Source: Burkholderiales bacterium (GTDB lineage Bacteria; Pseudomonadota; Gammaproteobacteria; Burkholderiales; Burkholderiaceae_E). From it: DNA of 5,208 bases. A model generated the notes under the pieces. It did no database searches. It had not been told where the DNA came from and saw only the letters and a list, made by a program, of their open reading frames with translations. The position numbers and the translations under genes are program-made. Within the stretch, counting starts at the first letter, position 1. The number at the start of each line of letters is the position of its first letter. The stretch is from the NCBI GenBank assembly GCA_020348765.1, contig CP070753.1:2624526-2629733 (forward strand), written 5' to 3'. Below, in pieces: positions 1 through 5,159 of the stretch.

Positions 1-2
1 TG

Positions 3-632
3 CCGGGCGCCCCGGCCGAAGCGCGTCGCTACCTGATCAATCCGTGGGGACTGAACTACGAGGAAGTCACGGCGTCGAACCTGGTCAAGGTCGACACGGC
101 CGGGGCGATCGTCGGCGAGGCGAGCCACGGCGTCAATCCGGCCGGCTTCGTGATCCACGGCGCGATCCACGCGGCGCGCGCCGATGCGCACTGCGTGATC
201 CACACGCACACGACCACGGGCATGGCCGTCGCATGCAAGGCCGGTGGCCTGCGGCATGACAACTTCTACAGCGCGCAGCTCGCCGGCCGGGTCGCCTATC
301 ACGAATTCGAGGGCGTCGCCGTGCATGACGACGAGCGGCCGCGCCTGGTCGCGAGTCTGGGCGACCGGGACATCCTGATCCTGCGCAACCACGGGCTGCT
401 GGTGGTCGGAGCCGAGGTCGCGACCGCGTACTGGCTGCTGTGGACGCTGCAGCGCGCTTGCGACGTGCAGGCGCTCGCCGACAGCATGCTCGGCCCGAAT
501 GCCGAGATCGCGGCCGGCGTCGCCCAGCGCTGCGCCGAAGACGCGGTGCGTTTCGATCCGCAGATCGGGGCCCTGTGGTTCCACGGCGCGCTGCGGCGCC
601 ACCGGATCCGCTACGCGGATCTGGTCGAGTAG
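3..632 (+). CDS. Class II aldolase/adducin family protein, 5'-truncated by the window edge
   Basis: The reading frame is open from the first in-frame codon to TAG at 630-632 and gives 209 residues. The family is usually about 250 residues, so roughly 40 N-terminal residues and the start lie outside. Visible residues 67-69 form the HTH metal-binding pair (DAHCVIHTHTTTGM), and LRNHGLLVVG (His130) supplies the expected third zinc ligand. The NPAGFVIH segment before them (residues 45-52) is the adducin-like form: where fuculose-phosphate aldolases have the catalytic Glu of an SSE-type motif, this protein has Ala-Gly-Phe. It is therefore probably a metal-dependent cytoplasmic lyase, perhaps a decarboxylase like the class II aldolase-fold decarboxylases of phthalate pathways, rather than a sugar-phosphate aldolase. 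That function is inference. It sits 10 bp upstream of a flavin monooxygenase and is probably co-transcribed with it. The family call is firm; the substrate is unknown. Confidence 0.9.
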   Translation, partial: PGAPAEARRYLINPWGLNYEEVTASNLVKVDTAGAIVGEASHGVNPAGFVIHGAIHAARADAHCVIHTHTTTGMAVACKAGGLRHDNFYSAQLAGRVAYHEFEGVAVHDDERPRLVASLGDRDILILRNHGLLVVGAEVATAYWLLWTLQRACDVQALADSMLGPNAEIAAGVAQRCAEDAVRFDPQIGALWFHGALRRHRIRYADLVE

Positions 633-637
633 GAGGG
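631..637 (+). promoter_or_regulatory. Ribosome binding site deciding the monooxygenase start
   Basis: AGGAGGG overlaps the last two bases of the upstream TAG stop and lies 5 nt before ATG at 643. It supports 643 as the start rather than an upstream in-frame ATG at 499 inside the aldolase gene, and suggests translation is coupled to termination of the aldolase reading frame. Confidence 0.85.
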
Positions 638-642
638 CAACG

Positions 643-2451
643 ATGTCCGCATCGGACCAGCGCGCTCCCGGGGCGCCGAACCCGTCCCCCGGGACCGGCT
701 ACGACCTGCCGGTGTTCCCGTTCGTCGCGCCGCCCGAATTGCGCGGCGCGGGCCGCGAGCGCTATCCGGTGGTCGTCGTCGGCGGCGGGCTGGTTGGCCT
801 GACCGCGGCATGCGACCTGGCACAACGCGGTGTGCCCGTGGTGCTGCTGGACGATGACAACACGATCGGCGTGCGCGGAGCGTCAAGCCGTGGCATCTGC
901 TATGCCCAGAAGACGCTCGAGATCTTCCGGCGGCTCGGGATCTACGAGCGCATCCGTGCCAAGGGCATCCAGTGGTCGGTCGGGCGCACGCTGGTGGGCG
1001 ACGACGAGGTGTACTCGTTCGACATGGGTCGTGACCCGGCCAGGAACGTTTCGTGCCAGCCGGCGTTCATCAACATCCAGCAGTTCTACGTCGAGTGGTT
1101 CCTGGTCGATCGCATCGACGAAATCGGGGTCGGCGAGCTGCGCTGGCAGAACCGGGTCGTCGGCGTGCGCCAGCGCGACGACGCGGTCGAGCTCGACGTC
1201 GAGACCCCGGCCGGCGCCTATTCGCTGCGCGCCGACTGGGTGGTCGACTGCTCGGGAGTGCGCAGCCCGATCCGCGATGCGCTCGGAGTGATCCCGGAAC
1301 CGGACGTCAACGACGACCGATGGTGCATCTCGGACGTGCGCTTCCGCGAGCGGGCGCCGGTCGAGCGCTGGACCTGGCTGGAAGCGCCGTTCAATGACAA
1401 CCGCGCGGTGTGGCAGCACCTGATGGCCGACGACGTGTGGCGGCTCGACTACCAGATGGCGCCGGACGCGGACCCGGAAACCGTCAGCAGCCCCGAAGTG
1501 GTCGGCGAACGGCTGCGACGCCAGTTCGGCGAGGACGTGCAATACGAGCTGGTCTGGGCCGGTGCCTGGAGCTACCGCAGCTACGTGATCGACCGCTTCC
1601 GGGTCGGGCGCGTGCTGTTCGCGGGCGACTGCGCGCACGTGATGAGCCCGTTCGGCGCGCGCGGCGGCAACAGCGGCATCCAGGACGTCGACAACCTTGG
1701 CTGGAAGCTCGACCTGGTGCTGCGCGCAATGGCGCCGCGGACGCTGCTCGACACCTACGAGCAGGAGCGTCGCCAGGCCGCGCTCGACAACGTGGCGATC
1801 ACGCATGCGACCGGCCGCTTTCTGCATCCGCGCGATCGTGCCGAGAAGGCGCTGCGCGACGCGGTGATCGGACTGGCGCGCGAGTTCGAGTTCGCGCGCC
1901 CGATGGTCAACTCGGGCCGGTTGTCGGCGCCGACCCGCTACGCGGACACCCGGCTCAACCTCGGCGCCGAAGGCGGGCGCAGCATCCAGAACCTGGCGCT
2001 GGCGCTGCCGTCGGGCGAGGACGGCGACCTGGTTGCGCTGGCCATGCAGGCGCCTTCGCGGTTGATGCTGGTCGCTGCGAGCGGCACGGCCGCCGCGGCG
2101 CTCGAAGCCTTGCGGCTGGACCAACGCTTCCCGGTACGCTCGCTTGCGCTTGCCGTGGGCGGGCACGGCCTGCCGGTCGTCGGCGATCCGGAACAGCGCC
2201 TGCGTGGCGAGCTGGCGCTTGGCGATGACCAGGTCGCCGTGCTGCGCCCGGATTTGCATCACGCCGGCTGCCTGCGGGTTGCGGACCTGCGCGCAAGGCT
2301 GCAAGCGCTGCTCACGCCGCAGGCCGCCGGCCCGGGCGAGGCAGCCGGACCGGCCGGACCAGCCGGACCAGCCGGACCAGCCGGACCGGTCGGGGCAGCC
2401 GGACCAGCCGGACCGGTCGGGGCAGACGAAGGAGGTGGTCATGCGCACTGA
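643..2451 (+). CDS. FAD-dependent monooxygenase (aromatic hydroxylase / MhpA-like) with collagen-like C-terminal tail
   Basis: The product has 602 residues. After a proline-rich N-terminus, residues 41-70 form the FAD-binding Rossmann strand-turn-helix (YPVVVVGGGLVG, GxGxxG at 47-52). Residues 199-214 hold the DG-motif region, here DCSGVRSPIR, where the usual Asp-Gly reads Ser-Gly. Residues 328-356 hold the second FAD motif (GDCAHVMSPFGARGGNSG, then DVDNLGWKL). These are hallmarks of the para-hydroxybenzoate hydroxylase superfamily, in its larger phenol hydroxylase/MhpA branch, whose extra C-terminal domain has a thioredoxin-like fold (about 430-560 here). Such enzymes use NAD(P)H and O2 to hydroxylate aromatic substrates in the cytoplasm. 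Residues 568-594 are nine Ala-Gly-Pro or Val-Gly-Ala triplets, followed by DEGGGHAH; this tail is not expected in the family. The start at 643 is chosen for its ribosome binding site. The 3' end overlaps the next gene by 11 bp. The exact substrate is unknown. Confidence 0.92.
   Translation: MSASDQRAPGAPNPSPGTGYDLPVFPFVAPPELRGAGRERYPVVVVGGGLVGLTAACDLAQRGVPVVLLDDDNTIGVRGASSRGICYAQKTLEIFRRLGIYERIRAKGIQWSVGRTLVGDDEVYSFDMGRDPARNVSCQPAFINIQQFYVEWFLVDRIDEIGVGELRWQNRVVGVRQRDDAVELDVETPAGAYSLRADWVVDCSGVRSPIRDALGVIPEPDVNDDRWCISDVRFRERAPVERWTWLEAPFNDNRAVWQHLMADDVWRLDYQMAPDADPETVSSPEVVGERLRRQFGEDVQYELVWAGAWSYRSYVIDRFRVGRVLFAGDCAHVMSPFGARGGNSGIQDVDNLGWKLDLVLRAMAPRTLLDTYEQERRQAALDNVAITHATGRFLHPRDRAEKALRDAVIGLAREFEFARPMVNSGRLSAPTRYADTRLNLGAEGGRSIQNLALALPSGEDGDLVALAMQAPSRLMLVAASGTAAAALEALRLDQRFPVRSLALAVGGHGLPVVGDPEQRLRGELALGDDQVAVLRPDLHHAGCLRVADLRARLQALLTPQAAGPGEAAGPAGPAGPAGPAGPVGAAGPAGPVGADEGGGHAH
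2344..2424 (+). repeat. 9-bp tandem repeat encoding (Ala-Gly-Pro/Val-Gly-Ala)n at the 3' end of the monooxygenase gene
   Basis: Nine consecutive 9-bp units are in frame. Six are GCCGGACCA or GCCGGACCG, with one further GCCGGACCG copy, and two are the variant GTCGGGGCA. A higher-order 27-bp unit (two AGP units plus one VGA unit) is perfectly duplicated at 2371-2397 and 2398-2424, which points to recent expansion by slippage. Because the unit length is a multiple of three, copy-number change would lengthen or shorten the tail without a frameshift. Confidence 0.95.
2429..2436 (+). promoter_or_regulatory. Near-perfect Shine-Dalgarno for the DUF2783 gene, inside the monooxygenase coding region
   Basis: AAGGAGGT, closely complementary to the 16S rRNA 3' end, lies 4 nt before ATG at 2441. 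It is embedded in the last codons of the monooxygenase (DEGGGHAH), so the tail's Glu-Gly-Gly codons also serve as the ribosome binding site. It fixes the start of the small downstream gene. Confidence 0.9.
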
Positions 2452-2665
2452 CCCGAACATCCCCGATCCCGACCAGTTCTTCGAGCGCTGGGTGCGCGCG
2501 CACCAGGGGATGTCCGCGGCAGACAGCTTCGCGTTGAACGCCCGGCTGGTGCTGCTGCTGGCCAACCAGATCGGTGACGCGCGGGTTCTCGAGCAGTGCA
2601 TCGATGCGGCGGCCGCTCCGTACCGCGATCCGCGACAGGACGGTCGATCCAGAGGAAGACAATGA
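2441..2665 (+). CDS. DUF2783 family small protein
   Basis: This 74-residue protein starts MRTDPNIPDPDQFFERW and continues AHQGMSAADSFALNARLVLLLANQIGD. I recognise the pattern (TxPNIxDPDxFxxxxxxAHxGLS, then ALNARLxLLLANxIGD) as the DUF2783 family, from memory and not from a search. The family consists of proteins of about 60-75 residues that are often encoded next to FAD-dependent oxidoreductases. No signal peptide or membrane segment is seen. The middle is predicted helical, and the last 15 residues (YRDPRQDGRSRGRQ) are basic and probably disordered. The start overlaps the monooxygenase stop by 11 bp, and the stop overlaps the next ATG as ATGA, so it is translationally coupled on both sides. 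An accessory role for the flavoprotein, for example in stability or assembly, fits the context but is inference; the biochemical function is not established. Confidence 0.85.
   Translation: MRTDPNIPDPDQFFERWVRAHQGMSAADSFALNARLVLLLANQIGDARVLEQCIDAAAAPYRDPRQDGRSRGRQ
2651..2658 (+). promoter_or_regulatory. Ribosome binding site of the TRAP binding-protein gene
   Basis: AGAGGAAG lies 3 nt before ATG at 2662, with its GAGG core 6 nt away, inside the 3' end of the DUF2783 gene. It supports the ATGA-overlap start at 2662 rather than the in-frame upstream ATG at 2596. The encoded protein then begins directly with a typical signal peptide. Confidence 0.75.
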
Positions 2666-3687
2666 AGAGTCGTATGCTGGCATCGGCGCTGGTCGCTGGC
2701 GCTGTGGCCGCACTCGGTGGTGCATCGGGCGCGTTCGCCCAGGTGACGCTGACCGCATCGAGCTGGGTGCCGCCCGGCCACCTGTTTTCGCGGGCGCAGG
2801 CCGCCTGGTGCGACGATGTCGCCGGGGCCACCGAGGGCCGGGTCCGGTGCAACATCCTTCCGAGCGCGCCGGCGGCTCCGCAGCAAACCTTCGACGCGGT
2901 GCGCGATGGCCTGGTCGATCTCTCCTTCGGGCTGCACGGTTACACGCCGGAGCGTTTCGTGCTGACCCGGATCGCCGAGCTACCGTTCCTGGGCGACTCG
3001 GCGGTGGCCACCTCTGTGGCCTACCAGCGCATTCACGCAAGACACCTGGCCCGGTTCGACGAGCACCGCGGGCTGAAGGTGCTGGCCGTGTTCACGCACG
3101 GCCCCGGCGCGATCTTCAACAACAAGCGGCCGGTCAGGGCGGTGTCCGACCTGAAGGGGCTGAATTTCAGGATCGGCGGCGGCATGGTCAACGAGGTCGC
3201 CAAGCTGCTCGGGGTGACCGCGATGCTGAGGCCGGCGCCGCAGGCCTACGACCTGCTGGCCTCCGGGGCCGTGGACGGCGTGTTCTTCCCGATGGAGGCC
3301 ATCCGGTCGTTCCGGCTCGAGAAGCTGGTCAGGTATCGGACCACGCTGCCCGGGGGGCTCTACAACACCAGCTTCGCGTTCGTGATGAATGCGGCGACCT
3401 GGGCCCGGATCCCGAGCGCGGACCGGGCGGCGATCGAGAGACTCTCGGGCGAGGTTGCCGCTCGGCATTTCGGGAACTACTGGGAAACCGAGGACGTGGC
3501 CAGCCTGAGGCTGCAGGACGAGGCCGGTATCCGGGGCACGGCCGCCGATGCGAAGCTGATCGCCGAAGTCAGGGCCAGGACCGGCGGCCTGGAGGCGGCC
3601 TGGATCGAGGCGGCCCGGGCCAGGGGCCTGACCAACGCGGCCGAGGTGCTGGCCGAGTTCCGGGCCGAGATCGGCAGGCTCAGGTAG
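2662..3687 (+). CDS. TRAP transporter solute-binding protein (DctP-type), secreted
   Basis: The product has 341 residues, a usual length for DctP-type receptors. Residues 1-26 form a Sec signal peptide: basic MKSR, a hydrophobic Ala/Leu/Val stretch, and an AFA cleavage site before QVTL. The mature protein starts with a beta strand (TLTASSWVPPGH), as in this family. It contains RPVRAVSDLKGLNFRIGG (residues 156-173), whose Arg170 matches the conserved carboxylate-binding arginine of TRAP receptors, and LLASGAVDGVFFPMEAI (198-214), the typical GxVDG hinge-side segment. It should bind an organic acid in the periplasm and deliver it to a DctQM membrane complex. Neither membrane gene is present downstream, so partners must lie upstream of the window or elsewhere. 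Cys50 and Cys63 could form a disulfide. Arg codons differ from the monooxygenase gene (many AGG and CGG, few CGC). It overlaps the DUF2783 gene by 4 bp and is probably the last gene of the operon. Confidence 0.92.
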   Translation: MKSRMLASALVAGAVAALGGASGAFAQVTLTASSWVPPGHLFSRAQAAWCDDVAGATEGRVRCNILPSAPAAPQQTFDAVRDGLVDLSFGLHGYTPERFVLTRIAELPFLGDSAVATSVAYQRIHARHLARFDEHRGLKVLAVFTHGPGAIFNNKRPVRAVSDLKGLNFRIGGGMVNEVAKLLGVTAMLRPAPQAYDLLASGAVDGVFFPMEAIRSFRLEKLVRYRTTLPGGLYNTSFAFVMNAATWARIPSADRAAIERLSGEVAARHFGNYWETEDVASLRLQDEAGIRGTAADAKLIAEVRARTGGLEAAWIEAARARGLTNAAEVLAEFRAEIGRLR

Positions 3688-3732
3688 CCGGCTGGCGAGG
3701 CGGTCATCCGGCGGTGCCGCGGCCGGTCGCGG

Positions 3733-3780
3733 TCCCGATCGTCTTGCCGATCGCCGTGCTGATCGCCGTGCCGATCGCCC
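3733..3780. repeat. Four-copy 12-bp tandem repeat in the convergent intergenic gap
   Basis: Four degenerate 12-bp units with consensus TGCCGATCGCCG run from 3733 to 3780, each containing GATCG. They fill much of the 129-bp gap between the stops of the binding-protein gene and the convergent hydrolase gene. A GC-rich hairpin precedes them (CCGCG at 3717-3721 with CGCGG at 3728-3732, 6-nt loop), but it has no T-tract on either strand. No standard terminator is recognisable in the gap. The repeat has no obvious coding role. Confidence 0.8.
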
Positions 3781-3816
3781 TGCGGCAGCCAGGCCGTTCC
3801 GGCTCGAGCGGGCGCA

Positions 3817-4662
3817 TCACCAGTCGCAAAGCTCGCGGGCCGCGGCGAAAAGCGCGCTGTCGTCCTCGCCCAGCGCCTCGCAAACGGACAGGTGGTGGTG
3901 ACCCGGCATCGGCACGTCATACCGGAAATTGCGCGGCCAGCGCTCGGCGATCAGCCGGTTCTGGCGGTGGAATTCGCTGCTCTCCAGGCCGCCGACCGCG
4001 GTCACCAGCGGTGCGTCGCTGGCCGGCGGCATCCAGGCCGGGCTCAACCTCAGCGCGCGCCGGCGATCGAGCCCCAGGTCCGGATTCAGGAACGTCGTGT
4101 GGCGGATCGGCTCGAGGTCGTACAGGCCGCTGATCGCGAGCGCGCCCCTGACCAGCTCGGTTGGCAGGTCCGGGGCATATTGCGGCCACAGCGCGCACAT
4201 CATCATCGCGCTCAGGTGTCCTCCGGCCGAGTGCCCGCCGACCACGATGCGGTGGCGGTCGCAACCGTAGGCATGCCCGTTGCGATACAGCCAGGCCAGC
4301 GCGCCGAGCATCTGGCGCGTGATCTCCTCGACCGTGACCTTCGGTGCCAGCGCGTAGTTCGGGATCGCCAGCGAGATGCCGGCGCGCACGAACGCCGGCG
4401 CCAGGAACGAGAAGTCGGACTTGTCCAGCGCGCGCCAGTAGCCGCCGTGGATGAACACGAACAGCGGCGCCGCGGGCGCGGCCGCCGGGAACAGATCCAG
4501 CCGCTCGGCTGGCGAGCGGCCGTAGGGCAGGTCGAACACGCCGGCGGCACGCCGGCGCACGTCGAGCGAGCGCGCGGCCCAGCGGTCGAAGATCTCGAGG
4601 TTGTCCGGAATCGACGCGCGCGCGTTGTACTCGCGGTCGCAGAACTCGGCGGTGTATCTCAT
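3817..4662 (-). CDS. Alpha/beta hydrolase, arylformamidase (kynurenine formamidase)-like
   Basis: The product has 281 residues and no signal peptide, so it is probably cytoplasmic. The N-terminus (TAEFCDREYNARASIPD, then FDRWAARS) matches bacterial arylformamidase-like hydrolases. Residues 72-76 are the oxyanion-hole HGGYW motif, and 143-147 are the nucleophile elbow GHSAG (Ser145). ISGLYDLEPI (177-186) is typical of the kynurenine formamidase/carboxylesterase branch. The acid is probably Glu227 in GGLESSEFHRQN, where animal enzymes have Asp, and the catalytic His is probably His257 in GHHHLSV. The start at 4662 has GGAG 5 nt upstream (minus strand, 4671-4668), and translation from there gives the family's usual N-terminus. 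The gene converges on the TRAP operon and no tryptophan-to-kynurenine genes are visible. The substrate may be an N-formyl or other amide or ester, so a specific kynB name is not justified. Confidence 0.88.
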   Translation of the reverse strand: MRYTAEFCDREYNARASIPDNLEIFDRWAARSLDVRRRAAGVFDLPYGRSPAERLDLFPAAAPAAPLFVFIHGGYWRALDKSDFSFLAPAFVRAGISLAIPNYALAPKVTVEEITRQMLGALAWLYRNGHAYGCDRHRIVVGGHSAGGHLSAMMMCALWPQYAPDLPTELVRGALAISGLYDLEPIRHTTFLNPDLGLDRRRALRLSPAWMPPASDAPLVTAVGGLESSEFHRQNRLIAERWPRNFRYDVPMPGHHHLSVCEALGEDDSALFAAARELCDW

Positions 4663-4732
4663 GCTCGCTCCGTCGGCTGGCGTTCGAACGCGCGGCGCCG
4701 GGTCCAGCCGGCGGTCCGGGCGCCACGGGGCG

Positions 4733-4738
4733 ATCATA
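4733..4738 (-). promoter_or_regulatory. Possible -10 box for the hydrolase gene
   Basis: On the minus strand TATGAT (five of six matches to TATAAT) stands out in very GC-rich DNA about 70 nt before the hydrolase start. No good -35 hexamer is found at 16-18 nt; a TTGCGC lies only 12 nt away. It is a weak candidate that could depend on an activator. Confidence 0.3.
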
Positions 4739-4756
4739 GCGACGCGACCGGCGCAA

Positions 4757-4781
4757 CGCGTAGCGGCCGGCCGCGTAGCGG
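4757..4781. repeat. Direct repeat CGCGTAGCGG around a 12-bp perfect palindrome
   Basis: CGCGTAGCGG occurs at 4757-4766 and again at 4772-4781, a period of 15 bp. Between and overlapping the copies is the perfect 12-bp palindrome GCGGCCGGCCGC at 4763-4774. It lies in the gene-free region between the divergent hydrolase and tRNA genes. It could be an operator or simply repeat-derived DNA; no regulator can be named. Confidence 0.6.
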
Positions 4782-4820
4782 TCTCGCGTATGGGCGCGGC
4801 AGCGCGGCAGGTGGCAGCGG

Positions 4821-4850
4821 CAGGCAGCGGCAGGCAGCGGCAGGCAGCGG
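4821..4850. repeat. 10-bp tandem repeat CAGGCAGCGG, three perfect copies plus degenerate flanks
   Basis: Three identical copies of CAGGCAGCGG lie at 4821-4850. They are flanked by related units (GTGGCAGCGG at 4811-4820 and CGGGCGGCGG at 4851-4860). The 10-bp period is close to one DNA helical turn and is not a multiple of three, consistent with non-coding DNA. The repeat sits about 60-70 bp upstream of the tRNA promoter. The whole 4663-4909 stretch contains no gene I can support. Confidence 0.85.
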
Positions 4851-4909
4851 CGGGCGGCGGCCGGCCGTAACGAGTGGCGACGGTGTTGGCCAGGGCCGCT
4901 GGCGGGGAT

Positions 4910-4937
4910 TTGCGCCCGCACCGCGACACGCTATAAT
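4910..4937 (+). promoter_or_regulatory. Sigma-70-type promoter of the tRNA-Ala gene
   Basis: A perfect -10 hexamer TATAAT lies at 4932-4937, with a weak -35 candidate TTGCGC at 4910-4915 and a 16-bp spacer. The expected start point, about 6-8 nt after the -10, leaves only about 5 nt before the mature tRNA 5' end at 4950. The AT-rich CTATAATTTT is conspicuous against its GC-rich surroundings. Confidence 0.8.
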
Positions 4938-4949
4938 TTTCGGCTTACT

Positions 4950-5025
<76 letters not shown>

Positions 5026-5039
5026 AGTACCCATCCAGC

Positions 5040-5058
5040 GCAGTACGACGCAGTACGA
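5040..5058. repeat. Short direct repeat GCAGTACGA in the tRNA trailer
   Basis: GCAGTACGA occurs at 5040-5048 and 5050-5058, a 10-bp period. It lies between the tRNA 3' end and the terminator stem, and so in the 3' trailer that is removed during tRNA maturation. It is probably a small slippage duplication. Confidence 0.7.
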
Positions 5059-5060
5059 AG

Positions 5061-5090
5061 AACCGGCCCAAGTGCCGGTTTTTTTATTTT
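5061..5090 (+). terminator. Intrinsic terminator of the tRNA-Ala unit
   Basis: AACCGGC (5061-5067) and GCCGGTT (5074-5080) form a perfect 7-bp stem with a 6-nt CCAAGT loop. The T run TTTTTTT (5079-5085) followed by ATTTT overlaps and extends from it. It lies 35 nt after the tRNA 3' end, a textbook Rho-independent terminator. Confidence 0.95.
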
Positions 5091-5101
5091 CAGTCCTGCC
5101 A

Positions 5102-5159
5102 GGGGTGACATGGCCCAGCGACATCCAGCTTCGGGGCGGGGTAACAATCCGGGGTGACT
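5102..5159. repeat. Three direct GGGGTRAC motifs downstream of the tRNA unit
   Basis: GGGGTGACA at 5102-5110, GGGGTAACA at 5138-5146 and GGGGTGACT at 5151-5159 lie in the same orientation within 58 bp, in DNA with no coding region I can support. Repeated GGGGTGACA-like boxes are, from memory, seen near the ends of some IS21-type insertion sequences, but no transposase or terminal inverted repeat is visible here. A perfect hairpin AGCGGT-C-ACCGCT at 5179-5191 follows. Confidence 0.5.

Noticed and set aside
2344..2424. CRISPR-like array at the repeat
   Set aside because: Units are contiguous 9-bp in-frame codon repeats without spacers, so this is a coding tandem repeat.
2144..2440. Extension of the DUF2783 frame upstream through a Pro-Asp-Gln repeat
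   Set aside because: The upstream part is the shifted reading of the AGP repeat inside the monooxygenase gene. The perfect ribosome binding site and the family start place the true start at 2441.
883..2937. Very long minus-strand open frame (684 codons) antisense to the monooxygenase and small gene
   Set aside because: It lies opposite genes with clear families, motifs and ribosome binding sites. Its translation is His/Arg/Ala-rich with no recognisable domain, as expected from antisense frames in high-GC coding DNA.
643..3687. A previously undescribed defence or toxin-antitoxin system in the operon
   Set aside because: The genes are recognisable metabolic and transport families, and the small 74-residue protein resembles DUF2783 rather than an antitoxin. 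Nothing suggests immunity functions.
2574..4133. Plus-strand 519-codon frame across the TRAP gene, intergenic repeat and hydrolase
   Set aside because: It spans two convergent genes and a repeat, has no plausible domain, and its first part is an out-of-frame reading of the signal-peptide region.
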